Shown: positions 16,917-26,713, counted from the stretch's first letter. The stretch is DNA of 64,000 nt from Thalassospira sp. MCCC 1A03138 (GCF_002115785.1 NZ_JFJY01000006.1:1-64000); one strand, 5' to 3'. Notes: generated by a model from the sequence alone, not told the origin. Program-made: numbers and translations.

Positions 16917-16943
16917 AAGGCAGGATGAAAACACCCTGCCTTT
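16917..16943 (-). terminator. Hairpin terminator
   Basis: AAAGGCAGG and CCTGCCTTT form a perfect 9-bp stem with a 9-base loop. On the minus strand it lies downstream of the acidic-protein gene at 16983-17468. Confidence 0.75.
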
Positions 16944-16982
16944 GCCTACATGATATTTTGTCACAAGGGCAAGTCCCAAGAC

Positions 16983-17468
16983 TTACCAGTTGGTGACTTC
17001 GTACTCGCACGCGACATCGTCATCATCGGTATCGGTCAGTGCCACCGTCAGGCGACGCATCTGCGGATTAAAGCGTTTAACGAAATTCAAAAGCACCAGC
17101 GCTTCTTCGGAAAGATCGCCGGCATCTTCGTCATCTTCATCAAGTTCGCACAGCTCTACCAATTCAAGGAACAGAGCCGCAAGCGCACGTTTGACGTCTT
17201 CGCCGCCTTTAAGACCACCGGTCAATTCACCAAGCGGGCCCAGATCAACATCAAGCTTGCGAAGCGTCTTGCTCATCTGGTCGATGGCATCTTCATCCAG
17301 AACCATCTCGGCCGCGATCATGTGCGTGCCGACTTCATTGATGTTCAGGAAACCGATAAATTCGAACAGATCGTCCTTGTTACGGCCTTCAGCCAGAAGC
17401 TGTTCGGTATGCGCTTCGAATTCTTCGAAGTCGATGTCTTCGCCAAGATCGTTTTCGAGGTCGCTCAT
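16983..17468 (-). CDS. Acidic unknown protein, 161 aa
   Basis: I do not recognise this protein. It is very acidic at both ends: MSDLENDLGEDIDFEEFEAH at the start, and an ELDEDDEDAGD stretch and TDTDDDDVACEYEVTNW near the end. A helical middle (NINEVGTHMIAAEMVLDEDAIDQMSKTL) links them. No signal peptide or membrane segment is seen. I chose the start at 17468 because GGAGAG lies 5-6 bases upstream; the frame extends 32 codons further without a good site. It could be a calcium- or protein-binding adaptor, but nothing specific supports that. Confidence 0.7.
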   Translation of the reverse strand: MSDLENDLGEDIDFEEFEAHTEQLLAEGRNKDDLFEFIGFLNINEVGTHMIAAEMVLDEDAIDQMSKTLRKLDVDLGPLGELTGGLKGGEDVKRALAALFLELVELCELDEDDEDAGDLSEEALVLLNFVKRFNPQMRRLTVALTDTDDDDVACEYEVTNW

Positions 17469-17684
17469 GTCGCTCTCCAGTGAAAATTTGCGCCGCTCAT
17501 ACTCTGTATCGGTGAAAAACACAACCCGCACCGGGTCATCAAGGATCAGACATGCGTGGATCACAGATCGGAATGGATACAGGAAACATTAAAGCCGATT
17601 GCGAAGAAACATGTATCCTCAGTAGTATGGCATCGCCAACCAATGTGTTTTACTGTCGAAACGATTTCAAAGACGGATCACATT

Positions 17685-18362
17685 ATGCCCGAATTTACAT
17701 TACTCGACATCGCCGCTGTCAGCTGGGCATTCATCTGGTGGGTGGGCTATACCATATTCGCCGATGCAAGTTCGCGACGGCGCAATTCGATTTCGGCCCA
17801 TATGGCGCGCAATCGGCATCGCTGGATGGAACAGATGCTTCAACGCAATCTGCGCATGGTTGATACCTCCATCGCGGGCAACCTGATCACCGGCATCAGT
17901 TTCTTTTCATCGACCACCATTCTGGTCCTGATTGGTTTGATTGCACTTCTTGGCTACACCGAAAAAGCGATCCAAACGGTATCTGCCCTGCCCTTTGCCG
18001 TCGAAACAACGGCAGCAGTCTGGGAATGCAAGGTCGTACTACTGATTCTGATCTTTATCTATGCGTTCTTCAAGTTCACATGGGCATTCCGTCTGTCGAA
18101 CTATTGTTCGATCCTGATCGGTGCTGCCCCGGACCCAAGCGCACCGGATGCGGCTAGGGCAGCTGCCCGGGCATCACGCATGAGCATGATGTCAGCGCAC
18201 AATTTCAATCGCGGCATTCGCGCCTATTTCTTCGCGCTGTCAGCACTTGCCTGGTTCTATCATCCGGTCGCGTTCATCATCGGCGCCGCATGGGTTACGC
18301 TGGTTTTATACAATCGGGAATTTCGGTCCCATGCACTTGATATTCTTGCCGGGCATCACTGA
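17685..18362 (+). CDS. DUF599 family membrane protein
   Basis: 225 residues with four predicted helices and the DUF599 pattern: LLDIAAVSWAFIWWVGYTIF, then RRRNSISAHMARNRHRWMEQMLQRNLRMVDTSIAGNLITGISFFSS, and GIRAYFFALSALAWFYHPVAF near the end. The function is unknown. The start at 17685 gives the conserved N-terminus; the open frame continues 43 codons upstream without support. A terminator follows directly. Confidence 0.85.
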   Translation: MPEFTLLDIAAVSWAFIWWVGYTIFADASSRRRNSISAHMARNRHRWMEQMLQRNLRMVDTSIAGNLITGISFFSSTTILVLIGLIALLGYTEKAIQTVSALPFAVETTAAVWECKVVLLILIFIYAFFKFTWAFRLSNYCSILIGAAPDPSAPDAARAAARASRMSMMSAHNFNRGIRAYFFALSALAWFYHPVAFIIGAAWVTLVLYNREFRSHALDILAGHH

Positions 18363-18366
18363 CACG

Positions 18367-18393
18367 AAAAAGGCCGTATCAATTGGCCTTTTG
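18367..18393. terminator. Bidirectional terminator
   Basis: AAAAAGGCC and GGCCTTTT around a 9-base loop, between the convergent DUF599 and MFS genes. Confidence 0.85.
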
Positions 18394-18399
18394 CAGTTT

Positions 18400-19587
18400 T
18401 CAAGCGGGTTGACGACGGCGGCGCAACGCATATCCGGCAAGAACCAGCATCACCAACCCAACCGGCAAGGCCGCCGAATACAGCAAGGTTGACCATCCCG
18501 CCCCGGCATATATCGAGCCAGCTGACAATGATGCAATGGCAACAGTACCAAACACCACAAATTCATTGATCGCCTGCACACGGGCTTGCTCCGCAGGGCG
18601 ATAGTTTTCGGTCAGGAAGGTGGTCGCGCCAACGAACATAAAATTCCATCCAACCCCAAGCAGCACAAGAGATGGCCAGAAATTGCCGATCAAATCCTCT
18701 CCGCCCAGACCAAATGCCAGACAGATCAGGCTCAGCACCGCCCCCGCCTGAATGATGCCAAGTGCGCCAAAACGGCGGATAAGGCTGCCGGTAAAGAAAC
18801 CCGGCGCATACATACCCACCACATGCCACTGAATGATGAAGGCGGCATCGCCGAACTCGTAATTGCAATCAAGGATCGCAAGCGGTGTTGCCGTCATGAC
18901 AAAGCTCATGACCGCATAGCCAAGTGCCCCGGCAATCATTGCAACGATCACGGCAGGTTGCCCTATCACCACTCTGAGCGGACGCGCCGGTTCATCATGC
19001 TTGGTGCCGCGCATATCAGGAAGGCGCAACTGGCTGATTGCCAGAACCAGCAGAAATTGAATCCCGATCAGTGCCAGGAAAGTTCCGAGAAATGGCACCG
19101 TATCAAACCAGTTGCGTGCAAAACTTGCCAGATTTGGTCCGACAAAAGCGGCGGCAAGTCCGCCCAGCATGGTCAGTGAAATCGCACGAGAACGGAATTC
19201 TCGCGGGGCGGCCTCGGCTGCGGCGAAACGATATTGCATGGCGATGGCATTGGCAGACCCGATGCAGGCGCAAGCTACACACAGCAACCAGAAATTCCCC
19301 CAATAGACCGTCCCCATGCCTGCCACGGCACCGACCATGCCGATACCAGATCCGATCCAGAACCCGACACGGCGACCGAACCTGTTCATCATCAATGCCG
19401 ACGGAGCGGTCGTCGCCATCATTGCAATCATGGTGAATGCAACCGGTAACGTAGAAAGTGATTTGTCCGGGGCCAGCGAATAACCGATCACGGCGGCAAC
19501 GGTAAACAGCAGCGACATCGCACTTGCTGACAACGCAACGCATAAACTTAAAAACAGAATGTTTCGACGCACTTCGGGGCTGGACAT
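18400..19587 (-). CDS. Major facilitator superfamily transporter
   Basis: 395 residues with twelve predicted helices. The loop after TM2 carries the MFS motif A-like NRFGRRVGFWIG. A large central loop (RLPDMRGTKHDEPARPLRV) separates the two halves, and the C-terminus is short and basic (RRRRQPA). The substrate cannot be read from the sequence, and no linked metabolic gene or regulator is adjacent. It is similar in outline to the YfmO/drug-efflux-like MFS proteins, but this is not certain. Confidence 0.82.
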   Translation of the reverse strand: MSSPEVRRNILFLSLCVALSASAMSLLFTVAAVIGYSLAPDKSLSTLPVAFTMIAMMATTAPSALMMNRFGRRVGFWIGSGIGMVGAVAGMGTVYWGNFWLLCVACACIGSANAIAMQYRFAAAEAAPREFRSRAISLTMLGGLAAAFVGPNLASFARNWFDTVPFLGTFLALIGIQFLLVLAISQLRLPDMRGTKHDEPARPLRVVIGQPAVIVAMIAGALGYAVMSFVMTATPLAILDCNYEFGDAAFIIQWHVVGMYAPGFFTGSLIRRFGALGIIQAGAVLSLICLAFGLGGEDLIGNFWPSLVLLGVGWNFMFVGATTFLTENYRPAEQARVQAINEFVVFGTVAIASLSAGSIYAGAGWSTLLYSAALPVGLVMLVLAGYALRRRRQPA

Positions 19588-19972
19588 GCGGGGCTTACCT
19601 TATGAGGCTTTGGCGTGGTGGCGCCGTTTCAATCTGGTATTTTGGCAAAGTACAAGAACAAGGAACTGCTGTAAAATCTTAACCGGGTTACGGCTTGCCC
19701 TGCTCTTTTTTGATGCTATATTGGCTTCTCAATTAACGGGATAGCATCAATGCACGGCATGGCCGACAAGAAATTGATGGAATGCACAATCACTGCACGT
19801 CTTTTTGGCGTCGCGGTTTTTTGCGCTGCTTCCCCAGTCGCTTTTTTCAAAGAGCGAACTTGACCTCATCCTGAAATTCCTTTTCTTGTGCCTAAAGCCC
19901 GCGTAAACATGCGGGTTTGAAAAATGCGCACATGACATTTATGCCCGCAGATAAAGCAGAGTTGAGCCAGAC
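19588..19972 (+). other. thrS upstream region with hairpins and a 37-codon ORF
   Basis: This 385-base gap separates the MFS gene from thrS. GATGCTAT (19712-19719) and ATAGCATC (19741-19748) form an inverted repeat ending right before a short ORF at 19750-19863 (MHGMADKKLMECTITARL..., 37 codons). A GC-rich hairpin (AAGCCCGC/GCGGGTTT, 19894-19917) follows, then the thrS start. The arrangement could be a leader controlling threonyl-tRNA synthetase, but the peptide has only three Thr, not a run, and its ribosome site is weak. Confidence 0.35.
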
Positions 19973-21910
19973 ATGATTGCCCTCACCCTTCCGGACGGCG
20001 CCGTACGCGAATTTGACGGTCCTGTATCGGGTTTCGATGTTGCCAAAAGCATCAGTCCCTCGCTGGCAAAGAAATCCTTTGCCATCATCGTTAACGGCGA
20101 ATTGCGCGACCTGTCGCGCGAAATCGACACTGATGCCGCCATCGAAATCGTGACCAAGGGGCACAAGGAAGTTCTGCCGCTGATCCGGCATGACTGCGCC
20201 CATGTCATGGCCGAAGCGGTTCAGGAATTGTACCCGGACACGCAGGTCACAATTGGCCCATCCATCGAAAACGGTTTCTATTACGACTTCGCCCGCAAGA
20301 CGCCCTTTACGCCGGACGATCTGATCAAGATCGAAAAGCAGATGCACAAGATCGTCGAACGTAACGAGAAAATCGAACGCGAAGTATGGGATCGTAACGA
20401 GGCTATCAAGTTCTTCCTCGAAAAGGGTGAAGACTACAAAGCCGAGATCATCCGAGATCTGCCGGAAACCGAAACGATCACCTGCTATCGCCAGGGCAAT
20501 TTCATTGACCTGTGCCGTGGCCCGCATGCCCCGTCGACCGGCAAGATTGGCAAGGCCTTCAAACTGATGAAGGTTGCAGGTGCTTATTGGCGTGGCAACT
20601 CGGATAACGAGATGCTGCAGCGTATCTATGGCACCTGCTGGGAAACGCAGGAAGACCTTGATGCCTACCTACACATGCTTGAAGAAGCCGAAAAGCGTGA
20701 CCATCGTCGCCTTGGTCGCGAAATGGACCTCTTCCATATGCAGGAAGAAGCCCAAGGTTCGGTTTTCTGGCACGACAAAGGCCTGAAACTGTATCGCAAG
20801 GTCGAAACCTATATCCGTGAACGTCTTGATGCCGAAGGCTATCAGGAAGTCCGCACGCCGCAGCTTGTCGACCGTATCCTGTGGGAAAAATCCGGCCACT
20901 GGGAAAAGTTCCGCGAGAACATGTTCACCACGACCCCGGATGAAGACGATCCCGAAAAAGTTCTGGCTCTCAAGCCGATGAACTGCCCGTGCCACGTACA
21001 GATTTTCCGTATGGGCAGCAAGTCCTATCGTGACCTGCCGCTGCGTATGGCTGAATTTGGCTGCTGCCACCGCAATGAACCGTCCGGCGGCCTGCATGGC
21101 ATCATGCGAGTGCGTCAGTTCATTCAGGATGACGCGCATATCTTCTGTACAGAAGACCAGATTGTCTCGGAAACCAAGATTTTCTGTGACCTTCTGAAAT
21201 CGGTTTACAAGGATTTCGGCTTTACCGACATCCTCGTCAAATTCTCGGACCGTCCGGAAGTCCGTGCCGGTTCCGATGAAATCTGGGACAAGGCAGAAGC
21301 CGCCCTTCGCGAAGCCGCCGAAGAAGCTGGTCTGACGCTTGAAATTAACCCGGGCGAAGGCGCGTTCTATGGGCCGAAGCTTGAGTTTGTTCTGCGTGAT
21401 GCGATTGGTCGTGACTGGCAGTGTGGCACGCTTCAGGCCGACTTCGTGCTACCTGAACGCCTTGACGCGTCCTATATGGGCGAAGATGGTGAAAAGCATC
21501 GTCCAGTCATGCTGCACCGCGCGATCCTTGGCTCGCTTGAACGCTTCATTGGCATTCTGATCGAAAACTATGCCGGTCGCCTGCCGCTTTGGCTGTCACC
21601 TGTTCATGCCGTGATCTGCTCGATCACTAACGAAGCCGATAGCTACGCAGAAGACGTCAAAAAAGCACTTCAGGCCAAAGGTTTGAATGTTGAGCTTGAC
21701 CTTCGAAATGAGAAGATCAGCTACAAGGTTCGCGAACACAGCCACGCGAAAATCCCGTTGATCCTTGCTCTTGGCAAACGCGAAGCAGAGGAAAAAACAG
21801 CGTCGGTCCGTCGTCTCGGTTTTCAGCATCAGAAAACCATGGGGATTGATGAGCTGGCCGAAAACATGGCGACCGAAATCCGTGATCGCGTAAGCGAAGC
21901 CGATTTCTGA
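19973..21910 (+). CDS. thrS: Threonyl-tRNA synthetase
   Basis: 645 residues, full length. An N-terminal TGS domain (about 1-62) leads to the SAD editing domain with [25 protein letters not shown], carrying the His-x3-His zinc/editing motif, and the later [10 protein letters not shown]. The class II catalytic core includes motif 2 ([22 protein letters not shown]) and zinc ligands such as the Cys in [10 protein letters not shown]. The anticodon-binding domain closes the protein (about 545-640). It charges tRNA-Thr in the cytoplasm. Nothing appears disrupted. A strong terminator follows. Confidence 0.98.
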   Translation: MIALTLPDGAVREFDGPVSGFDVAKSISPSLAKKSFAIIVNGELRDLSREIDTDAAIEIVTKGHKEVLPLIRHDCAHVMAEAVQELYPDTQVTIGPSIENGFYYDFARKTPFTPDDLIKIEKQMHKIVERNEKIEREVWDRNEAIKFFLEKGEDYKAEIIRDLPETETITCYRQGNFIDLCRGPHAPSTGKIGKAFKLMKVAGAYWRGNSDNEMLQRIYGTCWETQEDLDAYLHMLEEAEKRDHRRLGREMDLFHMQEEAQGSVFWHDKGLKLYRKVETYIRERLDAEGYQEVRTPQLVDRILWEKSGHWEKFRENMFTTTPDEDDPEKVLALKPMNCPCHVQIFRMGSKSYRDLPLRMAEFGCCHRNEPSGGLHGIMRVRQFIQDDAHIFCTEDQIVSETKIFCDLLKSVYKDFGFTDILVKFSDRPEVRAGSDEIWDKAEAALREAAEEAGLTLEINPGEGAFYGPKLEFVLRDAIGRDWQCGTLQADFVLPERLDASYMGEDGEKHRPVMLHRAILGSLERFIGILIENYAGRLPLWLSPVHAVICSITNEADSYAEDVKKALQAKGLNVELDLRNEKISYKVREHSHAKIPLILALGKREAEEKTASVRRLGFQHQKTMGIDELAENMATEIRDRVSEADF

Positions 21911-21938
21911 TCGCCTGCCCGTTTCAAGGCAAAACCAC

Positions 21939-21975
21939 AAAGGCCCGCATATTTTATTGCGGGCCTTTGCATTTT
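21939..21975 (+). terminator. Rho-independent terminator of thrS
   Basis: AAAGGCCCGCA and TGCGGGCCTTT form a perfect 11-bp stem around TATTTTAT, followed by a T-rich tail. Confidence 0.9.
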
Positions 21976-22170
21976 GCGTATTTCAGGACGGCACAGCGGA
22001 ACCAAAGGTTTCAACACTCGTTTGGCAATCGCTACCTAATTCAGGGTTTTGGAATATAGCTCTTTCACCAACTCGTGACTGCACTTAACGGAAAGTTGTG
22101 CTAAATCCGAAACTGATCCCAAGCCCCCAACGTATCTGGTGTATATGTTTTTCAGGAAAAGGTAGCGACA

Positions 22171-22632
22171 ATGAATTCCAAAGGTAAAACCCGTTATTTT
22201 ATTGCATCGCTGGCGATGACGCTTGCATTGGGTACTGTATCCTCCGCAGCTTTGGCGATGGGCAGCGGCAGCAGTTGGGGCAGCGATACACCCGATCTGT
22301 CCGAAGTCGTCGAAATGATTGATGCTGGCAAATACGACACGGCTATCGCAAGCCTTGAAGGCATGCTCCAAGATGATCCAAAAAATGCCGATATCCTTAA
22401 CTATCTTGCTTATAGTCAGCGGAAATCAGGCGATCTTCAAAGTGCGTCCCAAAACTACGAACGCGCATTGATGATTGATCCGGAACACAAGGGTGCTTTG
22501 GAATATCAGGGCGAACTGTTCCTTCAGACCGGAAAGCCCGACATGGCGCGTGAAAATCTTGCGCGACTGGAGAAAGTCTGCGGTATGGATTGCGACGAAT
22601 ACAAAGAGCTGTCAGCAAAAATTCCGCAATAG
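22171..22632 (+). CDS. Exported TPR-repeat protein
   Basis: 153 residues. A signal peptide (MNSKGKTRYFIASLAMTLALG..., cleavage near ALA-MG, about residue 29) is followed by two to three TPR motifs: YDTAIASLEGMLQDDPKNADILNYLAY, then GDLQSASQNYERALMIDPEHKGALEYQGEL. Two Cys near the end (VCGMDCDEY) could form a disulfide in the periplasm. Its role is probably protein-protein contacts in the envelope; the partner is unknown. RBS AAAAGGTAG precedes the ATG. Confidence 0.82.
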   Translation: MNSKGKTRYFIASLAMTLALGTVSSAALAMGSGSSWGSDTPDLSEVVEMIDAGKYDTAIASLEGMLQDDPKNADILNYLAYSQRKSGDLQSASQNYERALMIDPEHKGALEYQGELFLQTGKPDMARENLARLEKVCGMDCDEYKELSAKIPQ

Positions 22633-22699
22633 ATTTGCACCGCAAAAAACCTTCCGAAACTATTCGTTAGAATAGCTTTGCAACACACACATTTGTCGC

Positions 22700-22730
22700 C
22701 ATGTATTACCCCTCTTATGGGTAATACATG
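22700..22730. other. 12-bp perfect inverted repeat covering a start codon
   Basis: CATGTATTACCC (22700-22711) and GGGTAATACATG (22719-22730) are perfect complements around a 7-base loop. The last three bases are the candidate ATG of the next gene. It could be an RNA hairpin that hides the start or a DNA operator. Confidence 0.8.
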
Positions 22731-23132
22731 GAACTGGACTTGGTCATGCCTGACGCTGTGCTGCGGAAAAGTTATACTGTTGTTGTCGTGCGCAGCACCG
22801 GACAGCAAATAGACTTAGAAACCCTTTCGAATTATCAAAGCGCGATCAATTCTGCGAAAAACGCATTGACCATCAATAACAATTCCGAAGTTCGCGTTGT
22901 CGAAAACAAATATGACGACGCCACAAAACGCGACAAAAAACAGGTTGTGAAAATTCTGACCCGTCAGGAAAGTGGCGCAGGAAATGGCGGCGAGGCAAAA
23001 TCACGCGCCAAGGATTCCGGCGTCAGCCACGAAGTGGCCAACCAGTTTAGCAAGGGGATCGTCAACATAGTTCTGGCGATTACCGTTCTGGTGATTCTTG
23101 CCGGGATTATCATCCCATTAATGAACCGCTGA
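22728..23132 (+). CDS. C-terminally anchored unknown protein, 134 aa
   Basis: The family was not recognised. A soluble N-terminal part (SYTVVVVRSTGQQIDLETLSNYQSA...) is followed by a charged, Lys-rich linker. A single C-terminal membrane helix (FSKGIVNIVLAITVLVILAGIIIPLM) makes it tail-anchored. The ATG at 22728 lies inside a 12-bp hairpin; an in-frame ATG at 22746 would give 128 residues with the same core and may be the true start. The next gene is 167 bases downstream. Confidence 0.6.
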   Translation: MELDLVMPDAVLRKSYTVVVVRSTGQQIDLETLSNYQSAINSAKNALTINNNSEVRVVENKYDDATKRDKKQVVKILTRQESGAGNGGEAKSRAKDSGVSHEVANQFSKGIVNIVLAITVLVILAGIIIPLMNR

Positions 23133-23299
23133 TATTGCATAATACCGCTAATCGCATCGAAACGACGATATCCCACGAGACGCTGAGATAAATCGATCAT
23201 CTGTTTTCTCTGACTGCTTGACAGTGTGCCGCCCGGTTGCAAAATTGGTGAAGTCCATGCAATGGACCTTCGGGGGCTCAAAGGGAAATCAGGTGCCAA

Positions 23300-24628
23300 T
23301 TGATCAATAAAAGCGCCAAATCCGTCATATCGTCGCGCTGGAAATACGGCTGCCTGACGATTGCACTGTTCGTCCCCTTGCTCTCCGGATGCTCTTCTGA
23401 CGATATGATGTCGCTGTTTGGCGACGAAACTGGGTCCAAACAAATCAAGATCAGCGATACGGACAGCCAATCGCAAACGGCAATAGCAGCTGGCATCGAT
23501 AGTGCTGCCTGCGGCCTTTTCTTTGATAGTGCATCTGCCGGGACAGTTTCGAACCAGGCCCTGAATGACAATGCAGCAGAATCGATATCGCTGCAGGGCA
23601 ATCCGGCCGATGACCTGCGTCATGCCATGGCACTTGATCTTGCCAACGAACACGCAAAGGCGCGGCGCCTTTATCTCTGGTTGACCGCGGCCGATCCGAA
23701 TGCCTCGATCTCGATCAATTGCGGTAACGGCATTATGCTAAGCGGTACGATCACAAGCCTTGCACAAAAGCGCATCAAGACGATGGATATCAGCAATCCT
23801 GATCTTGCCCGCTCGCGCGAAATTGATGCGGTGGTTGCTTCGGCAATCGTTGCGCCCGGCCCGGAACTTCCCGATCCGCCGACGGTACAAAGAAATCGCG
23901 ACTTTTACAAAAACACTATCGCGGTCGGCATTCCGCCCGAGGATTCAACGGCTGCGCGTCCCGCAATGGAAATGGATGTCAGCAGCAATACAGCACGCCT
24001 GACCTCTGTTGACCGACCAGCAAGGAAAATTGCCGCACCGTCTGTTGCACCCCAAACAGAACCGCTAACCGCGGCAACGACACTACCTACGATCAAAGGC
24101 GATGCGGTTACGCCAAGCGCGTCAAACAAGGCTCTGCTCTCAACAACGCGTCCCATTGAAAGCGGCACGCTGGAACTGGAAGATGAAACACCTGCATCGC
24201 AAAGCACCTTGATCGAAGTTCCAATGGTGGATGCGTCAAACAAACCCCAAGCTGAAGAGAGCGCGGCGAAAATTCCAACCAAGCCAGCAAAGAGTACTGA
24301 AGCCCCTGCACCTTCGATCCGAGAACAGGAGACCAAGCAAGAAGTGTCTCAACCGGCTCAAACAAGCAGTTCTTCTTATTACGCGGTGCAATTGGCGGCC
24401 TATCGTTCGCGTGAAATGGCTGAATCCCGTTGGTTGAAATTTGAAACCATGGGCAACGGCATCCTTCGTGGCGCAAACCACGAGGTCCAAAGCATTGCGA
24501 TTGAAGGTCAAGGTCTGTTTTTCCGTCTGATGACCGGACAGTACTCCAGCCAGTCCGAAGCACAGTCAGCGTGTGGCGGCCTAAAACGCGCCGGAATTGA
24601 CTGTCTGATCCGTCACATAAAACCCTGA
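23300..24628 (+). CDS. SPOR-domain lipoprotein
   Basis: 442 residues. A lipobox (LLSGC, Cys31) marks it as an outer- or inner-membrane lipoprotein. A low-complexity linker rich in Ser, Thr, Pro and Ala occupies about 200-350. The C-terminal 80 residues are a SPOR domain (SYYAVQLAAYRSREMAESRW...FFRLMTGQYSSQSEAQSAC), which binds denuded peptidoglycan glycans at the division site. The start is a TTG at 23300; no ATG exists before the lipobox in this frame, and AGGT lies 6-9 bases upstream. Its likely role is in septal peptidoglycan or lytic transglycosylase-like context, but no enzyme domain is seen. Confidence 0.82.
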   Translation: MINKSAKSVISSRWKYGCLTIALFVPLLSGCSSDDMMSLFGDETGSKQIKISDTDSQSQTAIAAGIDSAACGLFFDSASAGTVSNQALNDNAAESISLQGNPADDLRHAMALDLANEHAKARRLYLWLTAADPNASISINCGNGIMLSGTITSLAQKRIKTMDISNPDLARSREIDAVVASAIVAPGPELPDPPTVQRNRDFYKNTIAVGIPPEDSTAARPAMEMDVSSNTARLTSVDRPARKIAAPSVAPQTEPLTAATTLPTIKGDAVTPSASNKALLSTTRPIESGTLELEDETPASQSTLIEVPMVDASNKPQAEESAAKIPTKPAKSTEAPAPSIREQETKQEVSQPAQTSSSSYYAVQLAAYRSREMAESRWLKFETMGNGILRGANHEVQSIAIEGQGLFFRLMTGQYSSQSEAQSACGGLKRAGIDCLIRHIKP

Positions 24629-24663
24629 AATCACATCTTCGGAAAACGCTTCAGGGGTTTGGC
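24619..24663. terminator. Bidirectional hairpin over two convergent stops
   Basis: AAACCCTGAA and TTCAGGGGTTT pair across about 20 bases. The SPOR gene stop and the convergent membrane-protein stop both fall inside it. Confidence 0.6.
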
Positions 24664-25040
24664 TTATCGTCAGGTGGCATACCCGCCCCGGATGCTTTAC
24701 CTGCCCAGTGACCGAATGACCGGTGCCGATGAAGCGCTTCCGGCCTTGTCTTACGGCCATGCCTGCGAAGAAACCCCGGCAGGCGCTTCAGAACCGCCTC
24801 GATTCTAGTGTTGTGCCGGTAATGTCGCCAACGCAAATACTGGATGAAACGCCTTGTGCGTTTTGACCCGGCCGCAAGCATCGGGATGCCAATCGCAATA
24901 AAAACCATCCCGAAAAATGGTGGCGGCAGAGGCAGGAATACGCACCCGATGAACAGGTTGATTACACCGCCACCAATCAGCAAGGATGATTTCAAATGTC
25001 TTGCGCGTCGCAAATCAGCGGCTTCCAGCGATAATGACAT
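24651..25040 (-). CDS. Small two-helix membrane protein, unknown
   Basis: 129 residues. Two adjacent hydrophobic helices (about 19-59: LLIGGGVINLFIGCVFLPLPPPFFGMVFIAIGIPML, broken by a Pro-rich turn) are followed by a strongly basic, Arg/His-rich tail of about 70 residues. The PLPPPF turn recalls PGPGW-type transmembrane proteins, but I cannot confirm it. It is convergent with the SPOR gene and divergent from msrA. No function is proposed. Confidence 0.55.
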   Translation of the reverse strand: MSLSLEAADLRRARHLKSSLLIGGGVINLFIGCVFLPLPPPFFGMVFIAIGIPMLAAGSKRTRRFIQYLRWRHYRHNTRIEAVLKRLPGFLRRHGRKTRPEALHRHRSFGHWAGKASGAGMPPDDKPNP

Positions 25041-25177
25041 GCAGTATTCTTATTATCGCGTCCCGCACGGCCCTTACCAAAAGAATGTTCGAAGACAATT
25101 TACCGTGAAGGCAATTGCCAAAGCATCGATCTGGGTTAAATTGCAACTCAGTCCATTAACTCAAGGCAGGTTCTGAC

Positions 25178-25822
25178 ATGTTCTCTTCGATCGCCCCGGA
25201 AAAAGTCTCTATCCCGTCTGCCGAAACCGCCCTGCCCGGTCGCGCCGAGAAATTGCAGGTCGCAGACCGTCACGCGGTTACTGGAAATCCGATGACCGGC
25301 CCGTTTCCCGACAACATTGAAACAGCTGTCTTTGGCATGGGCTGCTTCTGGGGGGCAGAGCGTCTTTTCTGGAAACAGGATGGCGTCTTCACCACAGCAG
25401 CAGGTTACGCAGGTGGCTACACTGAAAACCCCACATATCGCGAGGTTTGCAGCGGCATGACGGGCCATGCGGAAGTTGTGCAGATCGTTTTTGATCCGAC
25501 AGTGATATCCTATCAGGCATTGCTGCGCCTGTTCTGGGAAAATCATGACCCGACCCAGGGAATGCGCCAAGGGAATGATATCGGCACACAATACCGTTCG
25601 GTTATCTACACCCTAAACGACACACAGAAAGAAGCCGCCGAGACGTCGAGAAAACAATATCTTGATGCGCTCAAATCCGCCGGGCGCAAAGCCATCACAA
25701 CCGAAATCAAAGACGCCCCGCCGTTCTTCTATGCAGAAGACTTCCACCAGCAGTATCTGCACAAAAACCCGGATGGTTACTGCGGCCTTGGCGGAACCGG
25801 CATTTCGTGCCCGGGGTTGTAA
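25178..25822 (+). CDS. msrA: Peptide methionine sulfoxide reductase MsrA
   Basis: 214 residues. The catalytic motif [13 protein letters not shown] carries nucleophile Cys56. Further landmarks are [56 protein letters not shown] and the C-terminal [22 protein letters not shown], with resolving Cys residues. It reduces methionine-S-sulfoxide in proteins using thioredoxin. No signal peptide, so it is cytoplasmic. It is monocistronic with a terminator shared with the iclR gene. Confidence 0.96.
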   Translation: MFSSIAPEKVSIPSAETALPGRAEKLQVADRHAVTGNPMTGPFPDNIETAVFGMGCFWGAERLFWKQDGVFTTAAGYAGGYTENPTYREVCSGMTGHAEVVQIVFDPTVISYQALLRLFWENHDPTQGMRQGNDIGTQYRSVIYTLNDTQKEAAETSRKQYLDALKSAGRKAITTEIKDAPPFFYAEDFHQQYLHKNPDGYCGLGGTGISCPGL

Positions 25823-25842
25823 AACGCAATACAAGGTTTAAA

Positions 25843-25877
25843 GATCAGCCCGCATGAACACCCAATGCGGGCTGATC
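25843..25877. terminator. Bidirectional 13-bp hairpin
   Basis: GATCAGCCCGCAT and ATGCGGGCTGATC form a perfect stem between the convergent msrA and iclR genes. No long T-tract is present. Confidence 0.7.
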
Positions 25878-25880
25878 ATC

Positions 25881-26642
25881 TTACACCGGTTTGCCGCCAT
25901 ATTCACGGCTAAGATCAGCACAGACCCGCCGGACTTTCAAGCCGAACTGTTCAATACGTTCGTTCGGTATGCGGGCAGCGGGACCCGACAAGGATAGTGC
26001 CGCAATCGGCAGTCCTGTCTCATCACGTACAACGCCTGCAACACAGCGCAAGCCAATGGCATGTTCTTCATCGTCAAGTGCATATCCACGCTGTCTTGAC
26101 CGGTTCAGATCACTTTTCAGCGTATCGGCACTGATCAGTGTACGTTCGGTGATTTTTGGCAGACCATGCTGCGTGATTACCGCATTCACCTCTTCATCAG
26201 GCAGAAATGCAAGCAGCGCCTTCCCCACACCCGAGCAATGCATCAGCGCCCGGCGGCCTGGCGTTACCAATGCCCGCATCATCTTGCGGCATTCCACCTG
26301 CGACAGGAAAATAACTTCGCCGCCATCAGCCACAGCCAGATTGACCGTTTCGCCACTATCTTCCATCAAGGCGCGCATATAGGGGCGCGCGATCTGGCTA
26401 AGATTACGGTTTTTCGTAAAGGCATTACCCACACTGAACGCCTGCACGCCAATCGACCACAGCGTTCGTTCGCCATCGAATGTGACATAGCGTTCATGCT
26501 GCATCGTCGTCAATAACCGGTGCACGGTAGAGGGCGGCAAATGCACCTGATGGGCGATTTCGGTCAAGGTCATACCGTACTCGCTATCCGCAAGCGTGTT
26601 CAGAATGCTGATTGCCCTTACCAATGACTGAACCTGCTGCAT
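25881..26642 (-). CDS. IclR-family transcriptional regulator
   Basis: 253 residues. The N-terminal winged helix (SLVRAISILNTLADSEYGMTLTEIAHQVHLPPSTVHRLLTTMQ) and the C-terminal effector domain (RRALMHCSGVGKALLAFLPDEEV..., GYALDDEEHAIGLRCVAGVVRDETGLPIAALSLSGP) are both complete. The GLRCVAGVVRD segment is the IclR ligand-binding signature; typical ligands are small organic acids or glyoxylate. I chose ATG 26642 because GGAAGGA lies 8 bases upstream; the ATG at 26651 abuts that site. No obvious target operon adjoins it. Confidence 0.9.
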   Translation of the reverse strand: MQQVQSLVRAISILNTLADSEYGMTLTEIAHQVHLPPSTVHRLLTTMQHERYVTFDGERTLWSIGVQAFSVGNAFTKNRNLSQIARPYMRALMEDSGETVNLAVADGGEVIFLSQVECRKMMRALVTPGRRALMHCSGVGKALLAFLPDEEVNAVITQHGLPKITERTLISADTLKSDLNRSRQRGYALDDEEHAIGLRCVAGVVRDETGLPIAALSLSGPAARIPNERIEQFGLKVRRVCADLSREYGGKPV

Positions 26643-26713
26643 GCAGATCATCCTTCCGGTCGCAGGCTTTGAAGCCTTGGGAACTGATATATTGTAATAT
26701 TATGGGATCGGCT

